From NCBI GenBank assembly GCA_963748985.1, contig CAVVKQ010000020.1:124001-188000 (forward strand): DNA of 64,000 bases, written 5' to 3'. The notes below the pieces were generated by a model. That model was not told where the DNA came from. It did not search any database and saw nothing but the letters and a program-made list of their open reading frames with translations. The DNA comes from RPQJ01 sp963748985 (GTDB lineage Bacteria > Pseudomonadota > Gammaproteobacteria > Steroidobacterales > Steroidobacteraceae). Made by a program: the position numbers and the translations under genes. Below, in pieces: positions 8,801-18,009 of this stretch. The first letter of the stretch is position 1. Each line of letters opens with the position of its first letter.

Positions 8801-11800
8801 GGGTCATGGTAGAGCAGGTGTCCGGCCAGGCGCTGGAAGACCATTGCCTCGTCCGGGGCGATCCCCAGGTGGTGCAACTCCACCTGGCCCTGCGTCCAGG
8901 CAAGCGTCACGGCACGATCGAAAGCCGGCACGTCCCGGTGCTGGTCCACGAGGTCCAGCACCTCCTCACGCGACGGTGCGACCAGCGTCCAGAACGCGAC
9001 GCGCGCCGTGGCACCCGGCGCCAGTCGCACGCGGCGCGTAAGGCTGAAAATTGGATCGAGCACCGTCCCTGTCCTGCCTGTCTCGGGGGGATCGCCGGCA
9101 AGAGCAACCGGCGCGTGCACTTGCCGGCCGCGGCCCACGAAGGTCGCGCGATCCGTTTCGAAGCGACCGGACCCGACGGCGTCGCCCTCAGTGACCGCGA
9201 GATGTGCGGCCCAGACGGCTGGCTCCTGCGGTGAGCGTCGGCGTCGTGTCGCGAGCAGCGCGCCGATCGATGGCAGGTGCTCGGTCTGCACGAAAAGCTT
9301 GGAGAACGCCGGATGCGCCTCGTCGGCAGCGCGCGGGGCCAGCACGACTTCCGCATAGGAAGTGACTTCGATCGTCCGGACGCGATCGCTCATGTTCGAG
9401 AGACAGACGCGGCGCACCTCGGCGTCGCATTCGGCCGACACGACCACGTCCAGTGTCGTCGTCAGGTCGCCGTCGCGACGGACAAACTCGGCCCGATGCT
9501 CGCTGAACGTGACTTCGTAGGCGTCAGGTTCGACTCCGGTCGGTTGATATCCAGCGGACCAGACCTTGCCGTCGTCGACGTCGCGCAGGAAAAGGTACGA
9601 CCCCGAGGCGTCGCAGGTGACGTCGGCCGCCCAGCGCGTGACCGCCAGATCGTGCCACTGGCTGTAACCAGACCCCGCGGCCGTGAGCATCACGGCGTAG
9701 TGGCCGTTCGACAGCACCCGCGTGCGCGGCGTCGCATGGTGCGGCGTGTCGATGGTACGAGGCAGCATCGGCATCACGTCGTCGGCCCACTCCGCGGTAG
9801 CGCTCTCCGGGATGCTCGCGACGGGAACCGACACCTCACGCGGCGTCCGCTCCTGCAGCAGCAGCTCGGTTGCCTTGATGCGGGGCTCGGCGTGGAATCG
9901 CTTGCGCATCACGCCGTCGAGCAACGTGTTGGCAAGCGCCACGATCGTCATGCCCTGGTGGTGCGCCATGTAGGCACGCACGATGGCAAACGGCTCACCG
10001 GCCTGCAGGCGACGCGCGGTGTAGTCCAGGGCCTCGTAGAAGCCGTACAGGCCCCGCGCATCGATGTGCTCCAGCCTCGCGAAGTTGCGGACGGCCGCGT
10101 GCGGCCTGACCATCGCGGCCAACGCGGTCGCGTACGGAGCAACGACGGTGTTCTCGCTGAGCCCGCGTTTCAGGCCGAGTCCAGGCACGCCGAAACTCGA
10201 GTACTGGTAGGTACGCTCGAGATCGCGCGCGTTGTAGGCCGACTCCGAGATTCCCCAGGGCACGCCGAGTTTCCGGCCATACGCCTGCTGACGATCGACC
10301 ACGAGGTGACTGGTCTGCTCGAGCAGGCTGCCGGCGGGCGCACGCATGACGAGCGACGGCATCAGGTACTCGAACATCGAGCCGGACCAGGAGACGAGCG
10401 CTGCGCCATGACCAACGCGGACCACGGAACGCCCGAGGCGGAACCAGTGCCGCGCCGGGACGTCGCCGTTGGCGATCGCGACGAAACTCGCCAGTCGCGC
10501 CTCGGACGCGAGCAGGTCGTAACAGTTCGAATCGAGGCTGCCCTCGAGGACGCGGTAGCCAATCGAGAGCAGCCTGCGCTCATGGTCGAATAGAAAGCCG
10601 AAGCCCATCGCCGCGGCCATGCGGCGCGACGTCGCCGCCAGCATATCGAGGCGTTGCGACAATGAATCGGTATCCGCCGTGAGCGCAGGCACCAGGTCGC
10701 GCAGGTGACTCTCGATCGTGTGGAGCGTGGCATCGACCCACACGGCAGTCTCCGCGCTGCCTTCGTCGCCTCCCTCGCGGGCCAACTGCGCAACCAGTGC
10801 GACGAGCGCGCCAACCCGGGTCGCCAGCGCGTCCAGGCTCGCAGCGAGCGGTGCGGACCTCGACGTCCGGTCGGCAGACCCGGTGCGGATTGCTTCGATC
10901 GCTGCGACGAGCCGCGCATCGGCCGTCGTGCCGAGCGAATCGCGGGCCAGCGCCAGCCCGTCGCCGATTCCGGCAAGGATCTGCGCAGCGTCCGCGGTCC
11001 CGGCTCTCATTCCGTCGCAGGCATTGGCCAGCGTGAGCAGGTGCGCGGCCAGGTTGCCGCTGTCCACCGACGAGACGTACCGCGGCTCGAGTGGCCGCAG
11101 GTCCTGCGTGTCATACCAGTTGAAGAAGTGCCCGTGGCATTGCTCGAGTCGGCTCATGGTCGCGAGCGTCGACTCGAGCCGCTCGACGGCGTCGACGGTG
11201 CCGACCCAGCCAAGATCGCGCGCCGAGACGATCGACAGCAGGTACAGTCCCAGGTTGGTGGGTGAAGTGCGGTGGGCCAGTACCGGCCTCGGCTCCTCCT
11301 GGAAATTGTCCGGCGGCAGCATGTTGTCCGCGGGCGTCACGAACGTGTCGAAGTAGTGCCAGGCGCGGCGAGCAACCAGGCGCAGTGCATGGGCATCGAC
11401 GTCGGACACGGGCCGCGATTCAGCGACGCGCGACGGCTGGCTCACCCAGCACGCCATGAGCGGTGACGCCAGCCAGAGCAGCGTGAATGGCACTGCGAAC
11501 AGCACGCTGACCTTTCCCGCTGCCACGAGCCCGAGGACCGCCAGGCTGATGACGAGTGCGCCGGCCATCAGGCGGTAGTGCCCGGCCACGTCCAGGCGCT
11601 TGCTGTTCTGCTCCTGCGCCGTGACCCACTCGAGCAGACTGCGTCGGCTGACGAACAGCCGGTACAGCGTCCGTCCGATCGCATCGCACATCAACCACGC
11701 CTGGTGCGCCAGCAACGCCAGGGTCAGCGCCGTCCTGGCCGCAGCCAGCCGGGCGTCGGCCGCGACCGCCAGCACATGGCTCCGTAGTGCGATGCCGGTG

Positions 11801-14385
11801 TGACGCGGCAGGAGACCGGCCAGCAAGGGAGGCAGGCTCGGAATCGCGAGCATTGCGACGACGAATGCCGTCCAGAGCGCAGCGTACGGCAGTGGCAGCG
11901 TCCACGCGATCACGAGGGTGATCATGCTTGCCGGCGCCATGAGGGACCGGCGCAGGTTGTCGAACATCTTCCATCGACCGAGCATGGTGATGGAACGGCG
12001 ACGCCGGGCGACGGCCGGACCGCAACCGAAGACCCATGACAGCAACTGCCAGTCCCCGCGCACCCAGCGGTGGGAACGAGCCGTCGCCGCTGCGTAGCGA
12101 GCGGGATACTCGTCCACGAGCTCGATATCCGAAGCGAGTCCAGCCCGGGCGAAGATTCCCTCGAACAGGTCGTGGCTAAGCAACGTGTTCTCCGGCACAC
12201 GGCCCGCCAGTGCCGCCTCGAACGCGTCGACGTCGTAGATGCCCTTGCCGACGTACGATCCCTCACCGCACAGGTCCTGGTACACGTCGGACACGGCGGA
12301 CGCATACGGGTCGATGCCGCCGGCGCCGGAAACGAGGCGCTGGTAGCGCGAGCCGTCGTAGCCGAGCGGCAACGACGACGCGATTCGTGGCTGCAATATC
12401 GCGTAACCCTCGACGACTCGCCCGCTTTGCCCGTCAAGGCGTGGCGCATTCAAGGGATGCCGCATCTTGCCGACCAGCCGCCGCACGGTGTCTCGCGGCA
12501 ACCGCGTGTCGGCATCGAGCGTGACCACATAGCGCACGCCAGCCGGAACGGTGGGTGGCTTGCCGTCGACGGCCATGAAGCTCGTGTCGATGGCGCCGCG
12601 CAGCAGGCGATTCAGCTCGTGCAGCTTGCCGCGCTTGCGCTCCCAGCCCATCCAGGCTCCCTGCGCCTCGTTCCACAACCGTCGTCGATGCAGCAGCAGG
12701 AAGCGATCGCCTGCCACGCCGGGACCGTACTTGAGGTTCAGGCAGCGGATGTCCTCGACCGCACACTCGAGCAGCGCTTCGTCGCCTGCGACCCGTTCGC
12801 ACGCGGCATCGGCCCAGTCCGAAAGCAAGGCGAAGGTGACGTCACCGTCCAGGCTCGCCAGGTGGTGAATCTCCAGGTGCTCGACGTGCTCAGCGATCGC
12901 CTCGCGAGTCGTCAGGATGACGGGCACGACCACGAGCGTTCGCAGGTCAGCGGAAATGCCTTCCGCGAGGTCCAGTTCGGGCAGGGGCCTGGCGCCGAAG
13001 CGGCTCGCGATGCTGGTGTTGGCGATAGCCATCGCAGCGTCAATCGTGAGCACGAGACCCGACACCCCCAGCACGACGAATACCAGCGCCCCGACGCCGC
13101 TGCTCAGCAGTACCGACAGTGGCCACGCGAGTCCGACAACCGCGAGCAGCACGACGCCCGCGATGTAGCCACGGATTCCCATGCGGGCGATGAGCCGGTT
13201 GATCCCCGCCTGCAGCGACGGCCGATAGTCGAGTCGATCCTCGAATTCCCGGCGCCCCCGCGAGATGAGGTAATACCCGGAACTCTGCTCGCGCTGGTCG
13301 CGACCCGCGCTTGCGACCCGCATCGCGTGCTCCGCGATCTCCAGCTCGGAGTGCCGCGAACCCCGCGCCAGTTCCTCGATCGCGTGACGACAGCGGTTGC
13401 GAGTCGGAAAGTTCGACTGCGCGTAACCGGTATCTGCGCGCAGCACGGCATCGACGAGACTCATCGCTTCGAACAGGTCCGCCCAGTCGACCGCCGAGAT
13501 GGAGCGCATGCTCGTGATCACGTTGCGGACGGTCACGCTCGATGCACCCTGGCGCTGGTGCTCGTCGCGGACGACCTCGTCCGCCGTCGTGCCAGCCGTC
13601 GCCAGACGCGATTCGAGCCACGTCAACGCGGGAGTCGCTTCTGGATCCTGGTCGCGCAGCCGCTGCAGCAACTGGACGACGAACGTCGTCGACAGCTGGA
13701 CGCTTTGCAGCTCCTGCAGCACCGTCGCCAGTGGCTGCGCTTCCTTTCCGCCGATCCCGAGGAGCCGGTCCGCCACGCGGTCAGCCTGCTGGCGGACGGC
13801 GCGCCGGCTCGCGATCAACTCGGCCGCACGCCGCAGGTTCTCGATGAGCACGATCCGCAAAGTGATTGCGATCGCCCATAGCTCGCCGATCGTCAGTGGC
13901 TGCACGCGTTGATAAGCAGCCACGAACTGGCGCAGCAGGTTGGCGTCGAAACGACTGTCCGTGTGCGCGACGAAGGCCCACGCCAGCCCGAGCACGCGCG
14001 GATAGCCGGCCAGCGGACCATCGGCCAGCTTCGGCAGTTGCCGGTAATAGCCGGGTGGCAGGTCGTCACGGACCTGACGGATCTGCGCTTCGACGACGTG
14101 ATAGTTGTCGACAAGCCATTCTGCCGCCGGCGTGATGGCGCCGCCCGCGGCGATGGACTTCGCGATGGCACGATGGGCGTCGAGCAGCGCCCTGTGGTTG
14201 TCACGCAGTCGCGCGGTCAAAGGCCGGACCGCGACGGGTCGCGTCGTGACGGTCTGGGCGGCCGCCAGGCTGGCGGCGTGCTGCTCCAGTCGCTCGGCGC
14301 TGAATATTTCTGCCCGGATTACCTCCGCGAATTCAAAGACGGATTCGCGATCGGAACCTGCGATTTGACTCAGGAAGGACAGCAT
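5884..14385 (-). CDS. ndvB: Cyclic beta-1,2-glucan synthase (GT84-GH94 multidomain)
   Basis: This ~2833-aa inner-membrane enzyme has the usual size and order of NdvB/Cgs. It begins with a soluble N-terminal region (~1-380) and a TM pair (~385-450). The family-84 glycosyltransferase core follows, with VVTLDADTRLPRD and SHRWVRGDWQLL. A second membrane cluster (~780-970) comes next. A glycoamylase-like domain then shows WGISESAYNARDLERTYQYS and GLSENTVVAPYA. Last are two beta-sandwich/GH94 phosphorylase halves, with GTGDWNDGMNDVG and RENGGQYTHAAAW. It polymerises UDP-glucose on itself and cyclises the chain to give periplasmic glucans for osmotic adaptation. A TTG directly precedes the chosen ATG. 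A 61-aa ORF with a strong RBS ends on that ATG (TGATG), so expression may be coupled. No transporter (ndvA) gene is adjacent. Confidence 0.95.
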   Translation of the reverse strand: MLSFLSQIAGSDRESVFEFAEVIRAEIFSAERLEQHAASLAAAQTVTTRPVAVRPLTARLRDNHRALLDAHRAIAKSIAAGGAITPAAEWLVDNYHVVEAQIRQVRDDLPPGYYRQLPKLADGPLAGYPRVLGLAWAFVAHTDSRFDANLLRQFVAAYQRVQPLTIGELWAIAITLRIVLIENLRRAAELIASRRAVRQQADRVADRLLGIGGKEAQPLATVLQELQSVQLSTTFVVQLLQRLRDQDPEATPALTWLESRLATAGTTADEVVRDEHQRQGASSVTVRNVITSMRSISAVDWADLFEAMSLVDAVLRADTGYAQSNFPTRNRCRHAIEELARGSRHSELEIAEHAMRVASAGRDQREQSSGYYLISRGRREFEDRLDYRPSLQAGINRLIARMGIRGYIAGVVLLAVVGLAWPLSVLLSSGVGALVFVVLGVSGLVLTIDAAMAIANTSIASRFGARPLPELDLAEGISADLRTLVVVPVILTTREAIAEHVEHLEIHHLASLDGDVTFALLSDWADAACERVAGDEALLECAVEDIRCLNLKYGPGVAGDRFLLLHRRRLWNEAQGAWMGWERKRGKLHELNRLLRGAIDTSFMAVDGKPPTVPAGVRYVVTLDADTRLPRDTVRRLVGKMRHPLNAPRLDGQSGRVVEGYAILQPRIASSLPLGYDGSRYQRLVSGAGGIDPYASAVSDVYQDLCGEGSYVGKGIYDVDAFEAALAGRVPENTLLSHDLFEGIFARAGLASDIELVDEYPARYAAATARSHRWVRGDWQLLSWVFGCGPAVARRRRSITMLGRWKMFDNLRRSLMAPASMITLVIAWTLPLPYAALWTAFVVAMLAIPSLPPLLAGLLPRHTGIALRSHVLAVAADARLAAARTALTLALLAHQAWLMCDAIGRTLYRLFVSRRSLLEWVTAQEQNSKRLDVAGHYRLMAGALVISLAVLGLVAAGKVSVLFAVPFTLLWLASPLMACWVSQPSRVAESRPVSDVDAHALRLVARRAWHYFDTFVTPADNMLPPDNFQEEPRPVLAHRTSPTNLGLYLLSIVSARDLGWVGTVDAVERLESTLATMSRLEQCHGHFFNWYDTQDLRPLEPRYVSSVDSGNLAAHLLTLANACDGMRAGTADAAQILAGIGDGLALARDSLGTTADARLVAAIEAIRTGSADRTSRSAPLAASLDALATRVGALVALVAQLAREGGDEGSAETAVWVDATLHTIESHLRDLVPALTADTDSLSQRLDMLAATSRRMAAAMGFGFLFDHERRLLSIGYRVLEGSLDSNCYDLLASEARLASFVAIANGDVPARHWFRLGRSVVRVGHGAALVSWSGSMFEYLMPSLVMRAPAGSLLEQTSHLVVDRQQAYGRKLGVPWGISESAYNARDLERTYQYSSFGVPGLGLKRGLSENTVVAPYATALAAMVRPHAAVRNFARLEHIDARGLYGFYEALDYTARRLQAGEPFAIVRAYMAHHQGMTIVALANTLLDGVMRKRFHAEPRIKATELLLQERTPREVSVPVASIPESATAEWADDVMPMLPRTIDTPHHATPRTRVLSNGHYAVMLTAAGSGYSQWHDLAVTRWAADVTCDASGSYLFLRDVDDGKVWSAGYQPTGVEPDAYEVTFSEHRAEFVRRDGDLTTTLDVVVSAECDAEVRRVCLSNMSDRVRTIEVTSYAEVVLAPRAADEAHPAFSKLFVQTEHLPSIGALLATRRRRSPQEPAVWAAHLAVTEGDAVGSGRFETDRATFVGRGRQVHAPVALAGDPPETGRTGTVLDPIFSLTRRVRLAPGATARVAFWTLVAPSREEVLDLVDQHRDVPAFDRAVTLAWTQGQVELHHLGIAPDEAMVFQRLAGHLLYHDPALRPSSDVLRRRNGGQQALWAHGISGDLPIVLVRIDDIDDLGIVRQVLRALEYWRLKQLNVDVVILNERSSSYVQDLQSALESLTRAGLSRVKIHGESVRGGVYILRSDIIPSETRLALLAAAGAVLLSRHGNLAEQLDRLEQEPPAAPPPVAVVRSRRDSTDASPDVPTLEFFNGFGGFTPDGEEYVTVLRDGQRTPAPWVNVVANAGFGFHVSADGSGCTWAGNSREHRLTPWSNDPVGDRSGEAIYVRDDESGLLFGPTALPVRKASGDYLARHGRGYSRFEHTRADIALDLLQFVPGNEPVKVSRLRIRNLSGRTRHLTLTAYVEWVLGTSRSSTAPFVATEIDPVTGGMLARNLWGGTDARVAFTDLGGLQTAWTGNRMEFIGRNGTLERPAALATGAKLSGRTGAGLDPCGALQTSVALAAHSSVEIVWLLGEADTTQAAQALISRWRSEDVDGALQSVRAEWSAVLDTATVRTPDRAFDLMLNGWLLYQVLVCRVWARSAFYQSSGAYGFRDQLQDTMALILAQPALAREHLLRAAGRQFVEGDVQHWWLPQTGRGVRTRVSDDRVWLGYCAAHYVESTADSGVLDELVPFLDGPALQPGEADNFFLPTSADLPATLFEHCARGLDGSLAVGLHGLPLIGTGDWNDGMNDVGATGRGESVWLGWFLHFVLSAFVPLAEARGEHGRAATWRAHAVTLRSSLEEHGWDGAWYRRAYFDDGTPMGSAANDECRIDSIAQSWGVLSGAAHPTRAARAMASLDWHLVRRQHGLALLLTPPFDHSVPDPGYIQAYPPGIRENGGQYTHAAAWAAIAFTQLGDGDKAAELFALLNPINHALTHDDAMRYKVEPYVVAADVYSETPHVGRGGWTWYTGSAAWLYRAGLEWILGCRMRGADLLLDPCVPRNWTEFHVSLRYRGTHYEIAFENPGGVSRGLVTLQLDGAELAPHPGVVPLIDDGVTHQVRVVLG

Positions 14386-14570
14386 CAACTCGTCGCATGG
14401 GGCAATGACGTGCCGTGGGTACGGAAGAGAACGTCCCGGAGGACGCTGGTCACACCGTAGCGGGACGCAGCTGCCACTGGGCTATGGCGCAACGCGTGGG
14501 CAGCCAGGGCATGGACGATCGGTTCGGCGAGACACCCCGCCTTGCCGTGCTCGGTCGTCAACAGTCCCAT
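14385..14570 (-). CDS. 61-aa ORF ending on the ndvB start codon (hypothetical)
   Basis: The frame starts at an ATG with GAGGAAGGGG just upstream, a much better RBS than the glucan synthase has. It ends with TGA sharing bases with the ndvB ATG. Third codon positions are mostly G or C, as in neighbouring genes. The product (MGLLTTEHGKAGCLAE...) has no recognised domain. It may be a real coupled leader ORF or chance coding-like DNA. The remaining 160 bp up to the next gene hold nothing I can identify. Confidence 0.35.
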   Translation of the reverse strand: MGLLTTEHGKAGCLAEPIVHALAAHALRHSPVAAASRYGVTSVLRDVLFRTHGTSLPHATS

Positions 14571-14730
14571 GCCCCTTCCTCGATGTGGCGATCAGCCGGC
14601 CAACGGCCGGATTTTCTCGTCCGGCGTGAGACCAGACAGTAGGAGCCATGGCGCGTTCAGTCTGTGCGTCAGCGTACCGACGGCGCCCGCGAAGGACACC
14701 CCCGGACGCTGACAGGCACTCACGCAGCAC

Positions 14731-16120
14731 CTACAGCCAGTACTGCCAGAGTCGGGAGAACCATTCCTTGAGGTGCAGGTCGAGCGAGCGCTGCCGCCAC
14801 TGCTCGAGGGTGACCTGCTCGGAATGCGCGACGTCATTTGCGAAAGACGCGCGCATGCGGTCGCCGAATTCGGTGCCCAGCACGACCGCGTTGACCTCCT
14901 GGTTGTGCAGGAAGCTGCGCCAGTCGAAATTGGTGGAACCCACCGTGGACCAGACGCCGTCGATCACGGCAGTCTTCGAGTGCAGGAGCGCGTCGCGTCG
15001 CTCAAAGATGATCACGCCGTCCTGCAGCATCTGATCGTAGTACGACCGCCCGGCGTGGAACACGAGGGCCGAATCCGTGCGACCGGGCAAGACCAGCCTG
15101 ACGTCGACACCACGCGCGGCGGCGGCTTTCAGCGCGGCCAGCAGCTGCGGGTCCGGAATGAAATAGGCGTTGGTCAGCCAGACCTCGGTCTCGGCGCTGC
15201 CGATCGCGGACAGGAGCGTCACGTAGATCAGGCTGAATTCATCGTCGGGTGAGCTGCCGATCGCGCGCACGACCTCCTTGCCCTGCGCCTGCAGCGTTGG
15301 ATAGAAGTTCCGCGGTGACCAGGGGCTCGCCCTTCTGCGCGAGCCAGGTGGCCAGGAAGAGCTTCTGGAACTCCGCCACCACCGGCCCTTCGATCTGCAG
15401 ATCGGTATCGCGCCAGGGTTGCTCGCCTGCGGGTCGCGGTTGCCGCGACCGCGGGGAGGAGCCGCTGGAGTACACGTCGCTGATATTGATGCCGCCGAGA
15501 AACACGATGCGGCCATCGACGATCAGCAACTTGCGGTGGTCGCGCTGGTTCACGTCCCAGCCCGCGGTCGCCGTCGCAGGATTGACCGGATTGAACTGCA
15601 GCGTGCGGACGCCGCTGTCGCGCAGGCGCTGGAAGAACTCCTCCGGCGTGCCGAGCGTGCCCACGGCGTCGTAGATCAGGTTCACCTGCACGCCTTCGCG
15701 CTGCTTTGCGATCAGTGCGTCCGCGAAGCGCCGGCCGACCTCGTCGTCCTCGAGGATGTAAGTCTCCATGTTGATGTGGTCGCTCGCGGCAGCGATGGCC
15801 ACGAACATGGCGCGGTACGTGTCTGGCCCGTCCTCGAGCAGCTGGACACGATTGCCGCTGACGAGGGGCGTTCCGGTCACGGCCTGCTCGACCGCGAGGT
15901 GACGATCGAAGATTCCCGTGTCGTCGGCGCCGCGCTCGAGTCCGGCGAGGATCTCGCGACTGCGCGACGCCGGGAGCGGTCCGCGGAGACCTTCGACTTG
16001 CGTCGGGGTCATCGCGGGCGCTGTGTTCGGCTCGATCCTGGGCAGCGCACTGCAGGCCGCGAGCGGCAGCAGTGGCAATGACGCGGCAAGGTGCATGAAG
16101 CGCATGCCGGGGATCGTCAT
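14731..16120 (-). pseudogene. Phospholipase D / cardiolipin synthase-like lipoprotein, frameshifted
   Basis: Two overlapping frames together encode one PLD-superfamily protein of ~463 aa. The N-terminal part begins with a lipoprotein signal (MRFMHLAASLPLLPLAAC) and carries the first HKD motif, HRKLLIVDGRIVFLGG. The second part carries the second HKD motif, LLHSKTAVIDGVWSTVGSTN. The frame changes near 15315-15330: after AQKGEPLVT the alignable sequence continues in another frame as PRNFYPTLQAQGKEVV. The total length is one base off a multiple of three, so a single-base indel explains it. Both catalytic motifs survive. The product would act on phospholipids at the periplasmic face, for example as a cardiolipin synthase. 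Sequencing error and true inactivation are both possible. Confidence 0.75.
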
Positions 16121-16309
16121 CCGCGGCCGTGCAGGTGTCGGTACGGTCGCGCACATAGGGCACTTATTGCGGGCCGCACGCGATTCGGCACGATCAGTGC
16201 GCTAGCGAACAGACCCTTGCGCCAGTCGGAGTAGCTTGCTGCACATCGACTTCACTATGCCGTATCGGGAATTCTCCGTGAGCCGGGTGCCGTCGAATGG
16301 AGAGAGCAG

Positions 16310-16834
16310 ATGAACAAATCATTGCTTACCGGGCTCGTCGTTGGCGGCGTGGCGGTGACGGCAGCCGGTGCCTACGCCGGCTACCAGACCATGGACCAGG
16401 ACAGGTCTGCCAAGGTGCTCAACGTCGAGCCGATGTCACGCACGGTCAAGACACCGCGACAGGTCTGTGCCAGTGAAGTTGTCACGCACCAGGCGGCTGT
16501 CAAGGATCCCAAGCGCGTCACGGGCGCCATCATCGGGGCGGTGGCGGGCGGAGTGCTGGGCAACCAGATCGGTGACGGCGATGGCCAGACGGTGGCCACC
16601 GTGGCAGGAGCTGCAGCCGGTGGTTACGCCGGCAGCAAGGTCCAGAAACACATGCAGGAAGGCAACACGACCCAGACGGTCGAGCAACGCTGCCGCACGG
16701 TCTACGACTCGGTCGAAAATCCGGACGGATACCAGGTGCGCTATCGGCTTGGAGACCACGAAGGTTCCGTGCGGATGGACCATGACCCCGGTAACAGCAT
16801 CCCGGTCGAGAACGGCGAACTGGTCCTGAATTGA
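16310..16834 (+). CDS. Glycine-zipper 2TM domain protein
   Basis: This 174-aa protein has an N-terminal hydrophobic segment (LLTGLVVGGVAVTAAGAYAG). The glycine-zipper stretch at ~75-110 (AIIGAVAGGVLGNQIGDG, then VAGAAAGGYAG) has the GxxxG spacing typical of Rickettsia 17-kDa-antigen/Gly-zipper proteins of the envelope. Two Cys (CASE and RCRT) flank the zipper. The first is too internal to be a lipobox. Members sit in the outer membrane or periplasm and are often stress-induced. It is followed by a very small membrane protein on the same strand and may be cotranscribed with it. Exact role unknown. Confidence 0.8.
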   Translation: MNKSLLTGLVVGGVAVTAAGAYAGYQTMDQDRSAKVLNVEPMSRTVKTPRQVCASEVVTHQAAVKDPKRVTGAIIGAVAGGVLGNQIGDGDGQTVATVAGAAAGGYAGSKVQKHMQEGNTTQTVEQRCRTVYDSVENPDGYQVRYRLGDHEGSVRMDHDPGNSIPVENGELVLN

Positions 16835-16892
16835 TGACACGGCTCACCGCTGAACAGCCTGAACACCACATGACCTAATGAGGAGATGACAA

Positions 16893-17039
16893 ATGTTATG
16901 GACTATCGCAGTCGTATTGGCCGTGCTGTGGTTGCTGGGGCTCGTCAGCTCCTACACCCTGGGCGGTTTCATCCACATCCTGCTGGTGCTGGCCATCATC
17001 GTCGTGCTGGTCAACGTAATCCAGGGTCGACGGGTCTAG
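16893..17039 (+). CDS. Small hydrophobic membrane protein (lmo0937-like, 48 aa)
   Basis: The 48-residue product starts MLWTIAVVLAVLWLLGLVSS and continues as a second hydrophobic helix (IHILLVLAIIVVLVNVIQG), ending in RRV. This two-helix hairpin with a Leu-Gly-Leu-Val turn is the pattern of the lmo0937/DUF5670 family of tiny membrane proteins, whose function is unknown. AGGAG lies eight bases before the ATG. It follows the glycine-zipper gene by 58 bp, and both look like envelope-stress proteins. Confidence 0.75.
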   Translation: MLWTIAVVLAVLWLLGLVSSYTLGGFIHILLVLAIIVVLVNVIQGRRV

Positions 17040-17054
17040 CGACGTGATCAAGAC

Positions 17055-17089
17055 GCTCTGCGTGTGATGTACCCCCACGCACGCGGAGC
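17055..17089. terminator. Imperfect stem-loop after the small membrane protein
   Basis: GCTCTGCGTGTG pairs with CACGCACGCGGAGC across a short loop, with mismatches. No T-run follows, so a factor-independent terminator is only possible. It sits 16 bp after the stop of the 48-aa gene and before the next regulator gene. Confidence 0.35.
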
Positions 17090-17205
17090 ACTCCGGTTCG
17101 GCGACGAACCGGGTGTCTATTCGTGGGGCACCGTACAGACCACGGGTTGAGTCCCGAGCACGCTCGCCTTTTCGGACGTCCGCAGACGTGATCGAGCAAT
17201 TCCCC

Positions 17206-17916
17206 ATGAAGACTGCCAGAGGAAGGGCCGTGGCGACCAACCGGTTGCTGGCACGCCTGCCTGACCTGGATCGGCGACGCCTCCTGGGCAAGTCCACTTC
17301 CGTCCAGCTGAAGACGGCCGACGTGCTGTATGAACGTGGCAAGCGCATCCGTGAGGTCTACTTCCCCACCGGCGGCTCCATCTCGCTGATCGCGACACTG
17401 CATGGACACGACAGGCTCCAGGTGGGACTGGTCGGCGACGAAGGGATGCTGGGCACGTCCCTGGTGCTGGGTGTGACCGTCGCGCCGTCCCTCGCGCTCG
17501 TGCAGGATTGCGGGACCGCCTGGCAGATCGACGCCGCCTCGTTTCGCGAGGAACTCGAATGCAGCGTCGCGCTGCGGGGCTGCCTGCACCGTTACGTTCA
17601 TGTCGTCATGTGCCAGTCGGCGCAAACGGTCGCCTGCACTCGATTCCACGTCGTCGAGGCACGCCTGGCGCGCTGGCTGCTGATGACTCGCGACCGCGCC
17701 CACTCGGACCACTTCCATTCGACCCACGAGTCGCTCGCGTCCATCCTCGGCGTGCGCCGCGCAGGCGTGACCCATGCGGCAGGCTCCCTGCAGCAGCAGA
17801 AACTGATCCGCTACAACCGCGGCGAAATCACGGTCCTTGACCATCACGGCCTGGAGGCTTCCGCCTGTGCCTGCTACGTCGCCAACCAGGACACCTACGC
17901 GCGCGTCATGAACTGA
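17206..17916 (+). CDS. Crp/Fnr-family transcriptional regulator (copy 1)
   Basis: This 236-aa protein (from the ATG at 17206; a GTG at 17113 would lengthen it) has a cyclic-nucleotide-binding fold at ~20-140: VLYERGKRIREVYFPTGGSI, then VGDEGMLGTSLVLG. A winged helix-turn-helix lies at ~165-230 (STHESLASILGVRRAGVTHA). It lacks both the cAMP-contact RSE/T pattern of Crp and the N-terminal Cys cluster of Fnr, so its ligand is unknown. The next gene (18010) encodes a clear paralog in the same direction. Members with the YFPT...S motif are common in soil proteobacteria and are often near stress genes. Confidence 0.85.
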   Translation: MKTARGRAVATNRLLARLPDLDRRRLLGKSTSVQLKTADVLYERGKRIREVYFPTGGSISLIATLHGHDRLQVGLVGDEGMLGTSLVLGVTVAPSLALVQDCGTAWQIDAASFREELECSVALRGCLHRYVHVVMCQSAQTVACTRFHVVEARLARWLLMTRDRAHSDHFHSTHESLASILGVRRAGVTHAAGSLQQQKLIRYNRGEITVLDHHGLEASACACYVANQDTYARVMN

Positions 17917-18009
17917 TGCGTGTGCACGGGGTGCGGCGCACGCCATGCCGTACACGATGCCATGCAGGGTCGCGGCCCTGATGTATCCTGAGACACCGCC
18001 AAGCCCTGG

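Noticed and set aside
12070..13881. 603-aa plus-strand frame inside the glucan synthase gene
   Set aside because: No recognisable motif, Arg/His/Gln-rich composition, fully contained within the conserved ndvB coding region.
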